From Phocaeicola abscessus CCUG 55929 (lineage in GTDB: Bacteria > Bacteroidota > Bacteroidia > Bacteroidales > Bacteroidaceae), in contig NZ_HE997183.1 of NCBI RefSeq assembly GCF_000312445.1, positions 62,999-126,998 of the forward strand: a DNA stretch of 64,000 bases, read 5' to 3'. The position numbers were made by a program, and so were the translations under genes. Below are positions 17,646 through 27,321 of this stretch, piece by piece (the first letter of the stretch is position 1; every line of letters starts with the position of its first letter). Below the pieces are notes generated by a model. The model was not told the DNA's origin and did not search any database. It saw nothing but the letters and a program-made list of their open reading frames with translations.

Positions 17646-18767
17646 TTACTTAATCACCAAGATTGGTGTATTGGCATGGAAGATCATCTTTCGCGCGATA
17701 CTTGGATTGAAGAGCCGTGCAAAAATATTTCTTCGGTAATTCGTGATGCAAATCACATCTATCTTCTCGTCTTTGACATACCGATCGAGGTTGCTCAGAA
17801 TATCATCGTCGGCAATCATGCTGTACTTCAGATTCATGGTAGGATATTGCTTTTGAAAGTAATCTTTGATGCCAGCCAGTTTGATTTCGTTCCATGCGTC
17901 GTTATCAGAACTCAAATGGATGAACGAAACGGAGGCATGCTCGTTTCTGAATGCATTGATCAAGCTGTCGAATGCGATCAGATCTCTTTGGTCGAATGCC
18001 GTCATGAAAGCCATGTTCTTTATTTCATTGAACGTTTTGACATGGCTGTTCTCAGGGATGGCATAGACCGAAGTTTTACTGCGTTCGATAACTTCGGCCG
18101 TTACACTTCCTATCAATTCAATGTTCTTCTGGCTCTTTCCTCTGGTTCCCATCACGATCAGTTGCGGCCGGATTTCTTTCGCACACTTCAGAATTTCCTC
18201 TTCGGGAATTCCGTCTCTCAAGACACAGGAGTACTTCACGTCGGGATAAGTTCCCGATTCGACCTTCTCCCGGATCGTTTCCGACAATCTGTTCAGTTCT
18301 TTCTGTTCTTTGCCGAGGAAGAATTTCAGCTGCTCGTCCTTGTCGGTAAGGAATCCGAAATTGTCGGCATTATAAGAGATGGTGGGCATGAAGATCGGAC
18401 TGAAATAGACATGCAACAACATGACTTCGGCCCGAATGGCATGGGCATAGGTAAAACCGAACTCGCAGGCTTTCAGGGAATAATCGGAAAAATCGACGGG
18501 GATCAGCACCTTTCGGGCGGTTTGATTTTTTTTCTCGGAGGATTTTTTCCATACATCTTCTGACATCCACCCAGTTTTATCGATCAGTTGCAAGGCCTTT
18601 GTCAGGTCACTCTCTTTAATGCGCACCCGTACGCCGGAGGAAACGACGGGCTGTATCAGATTGACGTTGTGAATGGAGGCTTCGATACCTTCCGATTCGA
18701 GCACGGTTTTCAGAATCTGAGCTTTCGCGTAAGTTAAAATAGCAAGGGTTACTAATTTATCTTCCAT
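17646..18767 (-). CDS. Tandem universal stress protein with N-terminal DUF2007-like domain
   Basis: 373 residues. The first 75 residues (MEDKLVTLAILTYAKAQILK; SGVRVRIKESDLTKAL) look like the DUF2007 signal-transducing fold. Two UspA domains follow: the first begins RKVLIPVDFSDYSLKACEFG and has the nucleotide-loop VMGTRGKSQKNIELIGSVT, the second (from about 240) ends NIFARLFNPSIARKMIFHAN. The role is probably stress-related ATP binding in the cytoplasm. It lies 30 bp upstream of the CobB-like gene on the same strand and may share its transcript. Confidence 0.85.
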   Translation of the reverse strand: MEDKLVTLAILTYAKAQILKTVLESEGIEASIHNVNLIQPVVSSGVRVRIKESDLTKALQLIDKTGWMSEDVWKKSSEKKNQTARKVLIPVDFSDYSLKACEFGFTYAHAIRAEVMLLHVYFSPIFMPTISYNADNFGFLTDKDEQLKFFLGKEQKELNRLSETIREKVESGTYPDVKYSCVLRDGIPEEEILKCAKEIRPQLIVMGTRGKSQKNIELIGSVTAEVIERSKTSVYAIPENSHVKTFNEIKNMAFMTAFDQRDLIAFDSLINAFRNEHASVSFIHLSSDNDAWNEIKLAGIKDYFQKQYPTMNLKYSMIADDDILSNLDRYVKDEKIDVICITNYRRNIFARLFNPSIARKMIFHANTPILVIK

Positions 18768-18839
18768 AGTCGTATCATTTTAGATTAATGTTTTCGATAT
18801 ATGGTTTCGAATGTTCATACGAAGAAAATGGCCGGCGTC

Positions 18840-19103
18840 TCAGCCGAATTTCGTATGTTTTACTTCTTCTAATATTTTAAAAGCTTTGTCCAATACCGTC
18901 GTATCGTCCAGAAGAACGATCCCGCCGTCGGGACCGGGTTCTATATGAATACCCACGCTTTTCCCTTTGACAAAATTTCCTCCTCCAAAGAAATTCCGAA
19001 CAGTCTCGACCGACATATCCAATTCGTCGGCTATCCGATGCATACTTCCATCTGGCAAAGCATCCTTTATTCGTCTAAGCTCGTTAAATGTTATTGTTCT
19101 CAT
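18840..19103 (-). CDS. Small helix-turn-helix DNA-binding protein
   Basis: 87 residues. The sequence ITFNELRRIKDALPDGSMHR followed by IADELDMSVETVRNFFGGG forms a compact HTH, with a C-terminal segment containing GIHIEPGPDGGIVLLDDTTV. This short DNA-binding protein type is common in Bacteroidetes. Its target is unknown; it lies just upstream of the universal stress protein gene on the same strand, separated by 72 bp, so it could regulate it. Confidence 0.65.
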   Translation of the reverse strand: MRTITFNELRRIKDALPDGSMHRIADELDMSVETVRNFFGGGNFVKGKSVGIHIEPGPDGGIVLLDDTTVLDKAFKILEEVKHTKFG

Positions 19104-19199
19104 GACTTATCTTTTTATGGTACATATTTTATGAGGCTATAAACTTAATCAAACAATCGGAATAAAACAAATTATTCATCTTCTTTTCTATAAGAGAAA

Positions 19200-19907
19200 T
19201 TAAGAGTAGAGCCTGTACCCGAACCAGATAGCCAAGAGAAGAATGGCAATAAGGGTGAATATCAGCGTGAAATAAAATACTTTAAGATCCTCTGTCACAT
19301 ATCTTTTCGACACATATCGGATCGGCGAGAAATGTGTTTCCGGGAACAGGCGTTTATACAACCATCTATATAAGAAATACATCGCCATCCCCACTATCAA
19401 ACCGACGATGGCTCCGAACAAAATATCTCCGGGATAGTGTAGCCCTAAATAAATGCGGGTATACGTATGCAAAACAGCCCATGCGAACATCGAGACGGTG
19501 AAGGATTTTCGCCGTATGACAAGCGAGGAGAACATTGAAAGCGAAAAGGTATTTGTCGCATGACCGGAAATAAAGCCGTAAATATCGCCTCGATAGTCAT
19601 TCACGATATCTACCAAATACATGATGAACGGATCGTGCGTGGGACGAAAACGGGCAAAATACGGTTTACAGACCTCGCTCGCTACAACGTGGGCGATAAC
19701 GACGACTGCCGCCATCATCAAGACGGTAAATAAGGCTTTCGATGGTCTATCGTTTTTAATAATGATATACAGCAGCACCAACCCGGCGGGGATCCAAATC
19801 ACCGTGCTCGTGGCTACCCACATAAAGCCATCCCAAAATACGGAATCACTCCCGCTCCATTGCAGCAACAAGTCTTTATCAATGCTTATCAGTTGTTGTA
19901 TATCCAT
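19200..19907 (-). CDS. PAP2-family membrane phosphatase
   Basis: 235 residues with about six membrane segments. The three phosphatase motifs are visible: KPYFARFRP, GFISGH (catalytic His) and TRIYLGLHYPGD (nucleophile His). It probably dephosphorylates a lipid such as undecaprenyl pyrophosphate or phosphatidylglycerol phosphate or acts on lipid A; the substrate is not shown. It starts 6 bp after the BatE stop and so is the last gene of the Bat operon. Confidence 0.9.
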   Translation of the reverse strand: MDIQQLISIDKDLLLQWSGSDSVFWDGFMWVATSTVIWIPAGLVLLYIIIKNDRPSKALFTVLMMAAVVVIAHVVASEVCKPYFARFRPTHDPFIMYLVDIVNDYRGDIYGFISGHATNTFSLSMFSSLVIRRKSFTVSMFAWAVLHTYTRIYLGLHYPGDILFGAIVGLIVGMAMYFLYRWLYKRLFPETHFSPIRYVSKRYVTEDLKVFYFTLIFTLIAILLLAIWFGYRLYS

Positions 19908-19913
19908 CGGTCG

Positions 19914-22577
19914 TCAGATAACTTCTATCGTATTAGCGGGAATCCAACCCACATTACCGTCTTCCAATTGGACCTCTTTCCATTCTTTCATCGTATTATC
20001 CTTGATCCTGACTTTTGTACCTTCATGCAGGATAAACAGCTCCGTTCCGCTTTCGTTCGGAGTACTTCTCGCCGTCACGCTCGGCGACATGATAATCGCA
20101 TCTTCGCGATGGACCAGATCAGACTTCTGAATAGAAGCGAACACATTAGAAAAAATACATACGGCAACCAGGATAACGGCGGCTACGAATCCTATCTTCT
20201 TCCATCCTACTTTCTGAGAGAAGATATACAGCGCTATCATGGCCAGTGCTAAAATAAAACTCGCCAGAGCGATCTTTGCCCATCCCTTTTCACCCATCCT
20301 GTCGGTCAACGAACGAATCCATGTGACTAAGAAGATCTCGCTTACGGGAACGATATTGTCTACGGTCTTGTTTTGTGCCAGCTTCAGATTGAATTTAATG
20401 TCTCCATCTCCTGGATTCAATAATAAAGCGCGTTCATAATTCAGGATAGCCTTTGCCATATCTTTCGACTTATAATAGCTGTTTCCCAAATTATAGTACA
20501 GCTCGGACGACTCTTTACCTCGCTTTAAGATTCCTTCATAGAGAGCGATGGCGTCTGCATAGTTCCCCTTGAAATAGGCGCTATCCGCTTCGGCCTTCGT
20601 CGGGACGACATCCGCAGCGAGTTTATCGACTGGCATACGCTGAAGAAGTGAATCGTTCCGAACGGAATCAGGAACGGTTTGAGCATTCGCTGAAAGAAAC
20701 GCCGACAGCAATAGAAATATAAGATATATTGTTTTCATCGTTCCTCCTCTTTCATGTTTAATACTGCTTTCCATCTTGCTAATGACATCGATAGCCGCCT
20801 GATACTCTTTACCCATCGTTGCGCCAGGATCGCCCGGCGCATAGCGGGCGAATTCCGCATCATTTAAAATAGCGACGAATTCTTTAATCAAATCGGCGGC
20901 GACATGACGTTCCGCCAGTCTTTCTTCTATATTATCTTTCGAAAGTTCCGACACGGGGATATTCAATTTATCGCCCGTATACCCCCATAACGCCTTTAAC
21001 AGTTCATCGTAGAATTCATTCTGTTTGTTAGCGGCATACAACTTCCCCGCATTCTTCAGTCGTTTGGCCGCCACCTTATTCGCTTTCTTCGTACGAACTT
21101 TAGCTATATTCGCGTTCGCCAAAGCTTGTTTTCTACAAATGATGATCGAAAGGATAAAGACGACGAAAGGAATGAAGTACCACAAATAATAAGAAACCGA
21201 CCCGAAAAAGAAATCGCCTCTCGTACTTAAATGCGAGCTACCCGTCTTTATATAACGGATGTCGCTTCCTATGATCTTTAAATTCTCCTTATTGGTAAAA
21301 TCAGCGATCACCTGATCGGCATTCCCTTCTCCTTTCTCTACGTTCAATTTATAAGGTTGGGTCTTCAACGTCTTATAAGCGTTTGCCTTAAGATCGAAAT
21401 AAGAGAATTCGATCGGCGGAATGGTAAAGTTCCCCGCATGACGCGGAATAGCCAAGTATTCGATAACCTTACTGCCGGACAATCCTTCCCGCGTCAAATT
21501 ATAATTATTGTCGACTTTGGGGTCGTAGACTTCGAAATCCTGAGGAAATTTCACTTCCGGAGTTTCCATCAGTTTCATGTTTCCCGTACCCGAGATAATC
21601 AACTTGACAGTAACTGCATCGTTCGTCTTCAGTTGTTGCGTACTGATGGATGAACTGATGATGAAAGCACCTACGCCCCCGGAAAAACCTTCTGGCTTCT
21701 CTGCTGGCAATTCCTTTACGCTGATGACAACTTTGGGAGTTACGATATTCTTTTTTACGGTAGACAACATATTCGTCCCGTTAAAAAACGCATCGAAAGG
21801 ATCGATCGATTCGATGTGTCGAATCACTTCCCCTTCGAAAGTGATGGAAGGTATTTCCAATTTGCCGGAACGTTGTGGATACAAGATGTATTGACTCCAA
21901 ATTGTAGTATTATAATTGCGTCCGTTGTAATGTTCCAAAGTAAACTGCTTTTGTCTCGGCAAGTCTACCTCTTGGGTATGAAAATCTTTCATATCGGGCA
22001 TGTCGCCGTGCAAAGAACGTAAATCGACCACGGTATACACTTTGTAAGTCAAAAGAATTGCTTCTTGCTCGTACACGTTAGTTTTACTCGCTGTCGCCAC
22101 AATAAACAGGTCGGTATTGGATATTTTGCTTCCGGAAGACGCGTTGTTTCCCGAACCTGAAGAATTCCCTCGAGTCGTATTTCCCGCTTTGTCAGGCGGA
22201 AGTACTCGGATGGTAACGGAATTAGATCTCAGCGACTGCCCTTCCGCCATGATTGTTGCGCCAGGAATAGAGAATGTCCCTTCGCTTTTAGCCATTAAGA
22301 TGTAGGTAAAGGTAATGGATTGACTGAAAGTTTGTTTTCCGTTGATTAACTGAGAACTGCTTTGCTCGGAACGAGTCGGTCCCATCAACACGTCGAAGTC
22401 TTTGATATTGGGAGCTCGGAACTCTTTTACTTTCAAAGAATTCACAGTAAACGACAGACGAAACTGATCTCCCTCGACGACTACGTCCGGAGCATTCGTG
22501 GTAAAGGTCAATTTGCCATCGCCTCGCACGTGTAATACCGTAAATATACTAATCAATAAAAGCAGTATTCTTCTCAT
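19914..22577 (-). CDS. batD: BatD-BatE in-frame fusion protein
   Basis: The first 613 residues are BatD: signal peptide, beta-sandwich repeats (DAPDVVVEGDQFRLSFTVNS region; PDVVVEGDQFRLSF), a TM helix (YYLWYFIPFVVFILSIII) and a helical tail to ISKMESSIKH. Without a stop the frame continues ERGGTMKTIYLIFLLLSAFL, the signal peptide of BatE, then TPR repeats (YYNLGNSYYKSKDMAKAILN), two TM helices and an SH3-like end. AGAGGAGG precedes the internal ATG at 20738, so BatE (274 residues) can also start on its own. In related genomes I know these as two genes. The Bat proteins are linked to aerotolerance and membrane complexes; ATG 22577 is used because 22586 is TTG. Confidence 0.9.
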   Translation of the reverse strand: MRRILLLLISIFTVLHVRGDGKLTFTTNAPDVVVEGDQFRLSFTVNSLKVKEFRAPNIKDFDVLMGPTRSEQSSSQLINGKQTFSQSITFTYILMAKSEGTFSIPGATIMAEGQSLRSNSVTIRVLPPDKAGNTTRGNSSGSGNNASSGSKISNTDLFIVATASKTNVYEQEAILLTYKVYTVVDLRSLHGDMPDMKDFHTQEVDLPRQKQFTLEHYNGRNYNTTIWSQYILYPQRSGKLEIPSITFEGEVIRHIESIDPFDAFFNGTNMLSTVKKNIVTPKVVISVKELPAEKPEGFSGGVGAFIISSSISTQQLKTNDAVTVKLIISGTGNMKLMETPEVKFPQDFEVYDPKVDNNYNLTREGLSGSKVIEYLAIPRHAGNFTIPPIEFSYFDLKANAYKTLKTQPYKLNVEKGEGNADQVIADFTNKENLKIIGSDIRYIKTGSSHLSTRGDFFFGSVSYYLWYFIPFVVFILSIIICRKQALANANIAKVRTKKANKVAAKRLKNAGKLYAANKQNEFYDELLKALWGYTGDKLNIPVSELSKDNIEERLAERHVAADLIKEFVAILNDAEFARYAPGDPGATMGKEYQAAIDVISKMESSIKHERGGTMKTIYLIFLLLSAFLSANAQTVPDSVRNDSLLQRMPVDKLAADVVPTKAEADSAYFKGNYADAIALYEGILKRGKESSELYYNLGNSYYKSKDMAKAILNYERALLLNPGDGDIKFNLKLAQNKTVDNIVPVSEIFLVTWIRSLTDRMGEKGWAKIALASFILALAMIALYIFSQKVGWKKIGFVAAVILVAVCIFSNVFASIQKSDLVHREDAIIMSPSVTARSTPNESGTELFILHEGTKVRIKDNTMKEWKEVQLEDGNVGWIPANTIEVI

Positions 22578-22610
22578 ATCTTTCAACTTTTTATCACGTC
22601 TATAAATGCA

Positions 22611-23282
22611 TTACCAATCCTTTTCCAATTTCTTTCCGCGAATCTGAATTTGCTTTTTTACCTTATCCTGCACCTCTTTCTCATCCTGCATGACAGCTTT
22701 CAGCAGTTGTTCCGCATTTTCTTTCGACATCTCGTTCTTATTTTGCAGCTGCTCTTGCTCCTGTTGCTGTTTTTGGTTCTGATCTTTTTTGTCTTCTTTC
22801 TGATCTTGTTTTTGTTGTTGGTTCTGCTGATTCTGTTGTTGGTTTTGCTGATCCTTCAATAATTTCTGAGCCAGTGCCAAATTATACCGTGTTTCGTCAT
22901 CGCTCGGATCGTTCCTTAGCGCTTGCTTATAGGCTTCTATACATTGAGCGTATTGTTTGGCCGATTGCAGAATCACCCCCGTATTATGATAGGTTTGCGC
23001 CAATTTTCTATTATCTTTTTCCATTTTTGAGACCGATTCATATTGCTCCATCGCTTCTTTAGTTTTCTGTTGCATGAGCAATGCGTTCCCCAGATTATAC
23101 ATGGCATCGGTCGACCGGGGGGAGTGTTCCAAGGCCTTCCGATATTCGACTTCCGCTTTTACGTAGGTACTGTCTTTATATAACCGATTACCTTTTCGCA
23201 AATAATTGCGATCGGATTTCTGGGACATGACGTTTCCCGTTGCCATAAGCAAAAGCATTGCTATGTATAATCTCCTGTTCAT
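22611..23282 (-). CDS. batC: BatC, TPR protein with Gln-rich tail
   Basis: 223 residues with a signal peptide (MNRRLYIAMLLLMATGNVMS), three TPR units (AEVEYRKALEHSPRSTDAMY; CIEAYKQALRNDPSDDETRY), a low-complexity Gln/Lys/Asp/Glu stretch of about 50 residues from about residue 140, and a helical end. It is thought to act in the periplasm in a complex with the VWA proteins BatA and BatB. It stops 34 bp before the batD start. Confidence 0.9.
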   Translation of the reverse strand: MNRRLYIAMLLLMATGNVMSQKSDRNYLRKGNRLYKDSTYVKAEVEYRKALEHSPRSTDAMYNLGNALLMQQKTKEAMEQYESVSKMEKDNRKLAQTYHNTGVILQSAKQYAQCIEAYKQALRNDPSDDETRYNLALAQKLLKDQQNQQQNQQNQQQKQDQKEDKKDQNQKQQQEQEQLQNKNEMSKENAEQLLKAVMQDEKEVQDKVKKQIQIRGKKLEKDW

Positions 23283-23288
23283 AATTGT

Positions 23289-24311
23289 CTATTTAAAGAG
23301 TCTGATATTTTTAAAGAGCGGATTTTTTCTTTCGAGGATGAACATTTCTATCACCAACAAGCATAAAATGATCCACGATAAAGGTTGGAACTGTTCATCG
23401 AATTCCGTGAACACCTGACTTTCCACGTCTTTTTTCGAAATCTTTTTCATTTCATCGTTCAATATCCGTTCAGCCGAATTCGTATTATCGACTCGAATAT
23501 AAACGCCGTTTCCCGCCTTGGCAATCTCTTGACACATCGGTTCATTCAATTTGGTAATAATAACATTTCCTTGGACATCTTTTCGATACTGATTAGCTCC
23601 TTCTCCACTCGGAATAGGCGAACCACTGGGCGAACCGATGCCTAACACGTAGACGCGTATGCCCTTTTTAGCTGCTTCTTGCGCTGCTTCCAGCGCACCA
23701 CCTTCGTGATTTTCTCCATCGGTGATGACGATGATGGCACGCCCAATCTCCTCTTGTTTAGTAAAACTTTTTACAGCCAATCGAATAGCCTCGCCAATAT
23801 CGGTTCCCTGCGTAGCGATCAATTCGGGCGTAATGGATTGCAAAAACATCTTCGCCGAGATATAATCGGCAGTAATGGGTAATTGCGTAAACGCTTCGCC
23901 TGCAAAGACGATCATTCCAACTTTATCATTATTAAACGTATCGACTAACCGGGAGATCATTTTCTTTGCCTTTTCCAAACGATTGGGAGTTACGTCTTGG
24001 GCAAGCATCGAATTGGAGATATCCAACGCGATCATTGTTTCCACTCCGCTTCTTTTTACCGTTTCCATCTTAGAACCAAATTGCGGACGGGCTAATAAGA
24101 CAATAACCAGAGCTAAGGCAATCAATACGATCCAAAACTTGACCGGTGGGCGATATCTCGAAACCGTCGGCATCAATTGTTGAATCAATACCGGATCACC
24201 ATATTTCCGAATGCTTTGCCGGCGCCGGTATGTGCAGTAAAAGAACAAGATTGTTAACAACGGAGTCAGAAGGAACAAATATAAATAGTACGGATCTGCA
24301 AATCGAAACAT
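23289..24311 (-). CDS. batB: BatB, membrane-anchored von Willebrand factor A protein
   Basis: 340 residues. Two N-terminal TM helices and one at the C-terminus flank a VWA domain with a complete metal-binding MIDAS motif (ALDISNSM, then the TQGTDIG threonine and VITDGENHEG). Similar to BatA next to it, from which it probably arose by duplication. Role: assembly or protection of envelope complexes together with MoxR. Confidence 0.93.
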   Translation of the reverse strand: MFRFADPYYLYLFLLTPLLTILFFYCTYRRRQSIRKYGDPVLIQQLMPTVSRYRPPVKFWIVLIALALVIVLLARPQFGSKMETVKRSGVETMIALDISNSMLAQDVTPNRLEKAKKMISRLVDTFNNDKVGMIVFAGEAFTQLPITADYISAKMFLQSITPELIATQGTDIGEAIRLAVKSFTKQEEIGRAIIVITDGENHEGGALEAAQEAAKKGIRVYVLGIGSPSGSPIPSGEGANQYRKDVQGNVIITKLNEPMCQEIAKAGNGVYIRVDNTNSAERILNDEMKKISKKDVESQVFTEFDEQFQPLSWIILCLLVIEMFILERKNPLFKNIRLFK

Positions 24312-24322
24312 AATTCTTTTCT

Positions 24323-25321
24323 TTAAGGTATTTTCTTCAACAAGGTATTACGTAACAATAGCTCAAGCAAAATACAGAGAAAAGCAATCCTCGCAAACAG
24401 TTGATAATTCTCTTCTCGTTTACTGAACTCTTTCACGTTTAACTTCGTTTTTTCCAATTTATCGATCTCCTCGTATACGTCTTTCAGCTTCGAATTACTC
24501 GTTGCCCGATAGTATTGTGCACCGGTAACGGCCGCAATCTCCGTCAACGTCTTTTCGTCGATTTCAACCGGGACATTCACATATTCGATTCCTGTGTAAG
24601 TAGGCAAAGGATAACGAGCCGTACCGTTCGTGCCTACTCCGATCGTGTAGACCCGGATAGCAAACTGTTTGGCTATGTCGGCAGCCATCATTGGAGAGAT
24701 GTCTCCCCGGTTATTACTGCCGTCGGTCAGAAGAATAATGACCTTCGACTTCGCTTTGCTATCCTTCAATCGACTGACGGCGTTGGCTATACCCATTCCG
24801 ATAGCCGTACCGTCTTCGATCAATCCGCTTTGGGCGATGTTCACATTGATGCTATTGAATAAATTCAACAAGACGGCATGATCAGTAGTCAGGGGACACT
24901 GTGTAAAGCTTTCGCCTGCAAAGATCGTCAGACCGATGTTATCGTTCGGGCGGCTATTGATAAATTCGGTCGCAACCTGTTTCGCCGCCTCCAACCGATT
25001 GGGTTGCAAATCTTCGGCCAGCATGCTGGTCGAGACATCGACTGCCAACATAATATCGATTCCTTCAATCTCCGTGTTTTGCCAACGATTGGTGGACTGC
25101 GGCCTGGCCAACACGAGAACGATCATGATCACAGCAATGATTCTCAGGATGAACGGCGCATGCAACAAATAGATTCTCCAACTTCTACGTGCTTCGACAT
25201 ACATCCATGTGGTTGAGACCTGTAAGGTGGGTTCCGTTTTCTTCCGTTTCATAAGATACCACGCCATATAAGGTATCAGCAGCAACAGCAAAAACAGATA
25301 TTCAATATTCGCAAAAATCAT
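24323..25321 (-). CDS. batA: BatA, membrane-anchored von Willebrand factor A protein
   Basis: 332 residues. N-terminal TM helices (YLFLLLLLIPYMAWYLM), a VWA domain with MIDAS AVDVSTSM and LLTDGSNNRG, and a C-terminal TM helix. It starts 18 bp after the preceding gene in the operon. The orthologous group is implicated in oxygen tolerance of anaerobic Bacteroides. Confidence 0.93.
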   Translation of the reverse strand: MIFANIEYLFLLLLLIPYMAWYLMKRKKTEPTLQVSTTWMYVEARRSWRIYLLHAPFILRIIAVIMIVLVLARPQSTNRWQNTEIEGIDIMLAVDVSTSMLAEDLQPNRLEAAKQVATEFINSRPNDNIGLTIFAGESFTQCPLTTDHAVLLNLFNSINVNIAQSGLIEDGTAIGMGIANAVSRLKDSKAKSKVIILLTDGSNNRGDISPMMAADIAKQFAIRVYTIGVGTNGTARYPLPTYTGIEYVNVPVEIDEKTLTEIAAVTGAQYYRATSNSKLKDVYEEIDKLEKTKLNVKEFSKREENYQLFARIAFLCILLELLLRNTLLKKIP

Positions 25322-25339
25322 TCTTTCACATTTTACAGA

Positions 25340-26431
25340 TTAAAACCAAACATCCCTTATCTGCCCAATAATCAGAGTGCAGATCACAAGGATCGCCACG
25401 AGAACTATCACCAGGCAACTCAAAAGGATCACTCTCGCCTTGGACGAACGCTTCTCGACGATCGTAATCTCTGTCGGCTCCGATTTAGTATTCGGATCAT
25501 CCTCTGCCTTCGTTTCATTAATAAAGGAAACGGCATTGATCAAATTCATGTCATTTTCGTTTATCCTGGGAGAAAGTTTGGCAAACTTCACCAAATCGGC
25601 CGTCTTGAATAACGATTTCAAATCGCTTAACGCGTCTTGTTCCTTTATTTCCATCAAACGAGCGATGATTTCCGAAGAAGTCATTTCCATCGCATTGAAC
25701 CCGAAACGTTCTATCATGTAAGAGCGAAGCACCTCAGTCAACCTCGTATAATATTCCTTCGGATGATGCTCCTTCAAGGCCCGGTTCGATTTGATTTCCT
25801 CCATCTCTTTCAATGCTCGTTCGTGAGGAGGAAGTTTAGGCTCTACGTGTATACGACGAATGATCGGTTTGTTATCGCGATACCGGATAAACAGGTAATA
25901 TTCCGCCCCCGCCAACGCCAGCAAGATAAGCGATAACCAGACGATCCACCGTATATCGTTCCACGCGATTCGAACCTTTCGAATATCTTTCGGACCAAAA
26001 AACTGATCGGGATGCAAAGTATCTACAGGAACGGAATACACTTTCAACGCCAATGCTTTCGATCGATACGCTCGATCGTTCACCGTGACTTCGAACGGAG
26101 GAAGATAATAGAGCGCGGAGTCGAAAGAGGTAATGGTATACTCCTCTTTTACGAGCATTCTCTTGCCTTCGTTGAGCCATTGCGTATCCGGTTTGGCTAT
26201 ATCGACGATTTCTATGCCTTTAATAAGGGTATCGTTCAACGTGGGAAGTCGAAGGCGTTGATCAGCGTCCAGACTGACTTCCAGCCTTATTTTCGCTTGC
26301 TCGCCGATAAGCAATTCCAACGAATCGATAGAAGCGTCGACGGCCACTTGTGCGTGTATGGGCAAAACCGTCACCCACACCGCGCCGATCAGCACCTTCC
26401 ATCTTGCCATACACTTTAAAACATGTTTCAT
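25340..26431 (-). CDS. BatA-associated membrane protein, function unknown
   Basis: 363 residues. Signal peptide, a periplasmic beta-rich domain that recalls BatD (IDSLELLIGEQAKIRLEV), a TM helix near residue 175 (WIVWLSLILLALAGAEYY), a cytoplasmic DUF4381-like part (LTEVLRSYMIERFGFNAMEM and TSSEII) and a second TM helix at the end. The start ATG at 26431 is 2 bp after the DUF58 stop, so the genes are translationally close. It is a constant companion of batA in this phylum and is presumably a complex subunit. Confidence 0.8.
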   Translation of the reverse strand: MKHVLKCMARWKVLIGAVWVTVLPIHAQVAVDASIDSLELLIGEQAKIRLEVSLDADQRLRLPTLNDTLIKGIEIVDIAKPDTQWLNEGKRMLVKEEYTITSFDSALYYLPPFEVTVNDRAYRSKALALKVYSVPVDTLHPDQFFGPKDIRKVRIAWNDIRWIVWLSLILLALAGAEYYLFIRYRDNKPIIRRIHVEPKLPPHERALKEMEEIKSNRALKEHHPKEYYTRLTEVLRSYMIERFGFNAMEMTSSEIIARLMEIKEQDALSDLKSLFKTADLVKFAKLSPRINENDMNLINAVSFINETKAEDDPNTKSEPTEITIVEKRSSKARVILLSCLVIVLVAILVICTLIIGQIRDVWF

Positions 26432-26433
26432 AA

Positions 26434-27303
26434 TCAACTTCGTTTAGCAAACAAACTCATCAATGCTTTTACATAATCCTGATCGGTTCTGATTGAAACC
26501 GAATCGACATTACTTCTGTTCAGTGTCTCTTTCAGTTCGGTTTCACAGTTCACCCACCAGTCATGCTGTGCCTTCCGAAGGTTCTTCGACGAGGTATCTA
26601 TCCATTGTTCATGGCCGGTTTCCGCATCGCGGACTTTCATCAGGCCGACATTCGGCATGTCGACCAGCCTCCGATCGTAAACCTGGATGGCCACCACGTC
26701 GTGTTTTCTGTTCGCTATGGTCAACGCGTTTCCGTAGTCCCCCTCGTCGATGAAATCGCTCAAGATAAAGGCCGTGCAATGCTTCTTGATCACATTGGTC
26801 AGGTATTCTACCGCCCTCTTTATATCCGTCCGTTTACTCTCCGGCTTGAAATCCAACAACTCCCGGATAATATATAAGATATGTTTTCGTCCTTTCTTGG
26901 GCGGGATGAATTTCTCTATCCGGTCAGAGAAGAAGATCACGCCAATCTTGTCGTTATTTTGTATGGCCGAGAATGCCAATGTGGCTGCGATCTCGGTCAC
27001 CATATCCTTTTTCATCTGTTTGATCGTACCGAAATCCAAACTGTTCGATACATCGATGAGCAGCATGACGGTCAACTCACGTTCCTCCTCGTAAACTTTC
27101 ACATAAGGGCGATTGTATCGGGCTGTCACATTCCAGTCGATGTCTCTCACATCATCGCCGTATTGATACTCGCGCACTTCGGCGAACGACATGCCTCTGC
27201 CCTTGAAAGCCGAATGGTACTGGCCGGCAAAAATATTGTCGGAGAGTCCGCGTGTTTTGATTTCAATGCGGCGAACGCGTTTGAGTATCTCACTTGTTTC
27301 CAT
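26434..27303 (-). CDS. DUF58 protein (VWA-like MoxR partner)
   Basis: 289 residues with the DUF58 signature GQYHSAFKGRGMSFAEVREY and GDDVRDIDWNVTARY, then a VWA-like fold with LLIDVSNS and FILSDFIDEG. Soluble and cytoplasmic by sequence. Proteins of this type couple the MoxR ATPase to the membrane VWA subunits. It lies 18 bp downstream of moxR. Confidence 0.93.
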   Translation of the reverse strand: METSEILKRVRRIEIKTRGLSDNIFAGQYHSAFKGRGMSFAEVREYQYGDDVRDIDWNVTARYNRPYVKVYEEERELTVMLLIDVSNSLDFGTIKQMKKDMVTEIAATLAFSAIQNNDKIGVIFFSDRIEKFIPPKKGRKHILYIIRELLDFKPESKRTDIKRAVEYLTNVIKKHCTAFILSDFIDEGDYGNALTIANRKHDVVAIQVYDRRLVDMPNVGLMKVRDAETGHEQWIDTSSKNLRKAQHDWWVNCETELKETLNRSNVDSVSIRTDQDYVKALMSLFAKRS

Positions 27304-27321
27304 GCTGTTTCAGGACGAACA

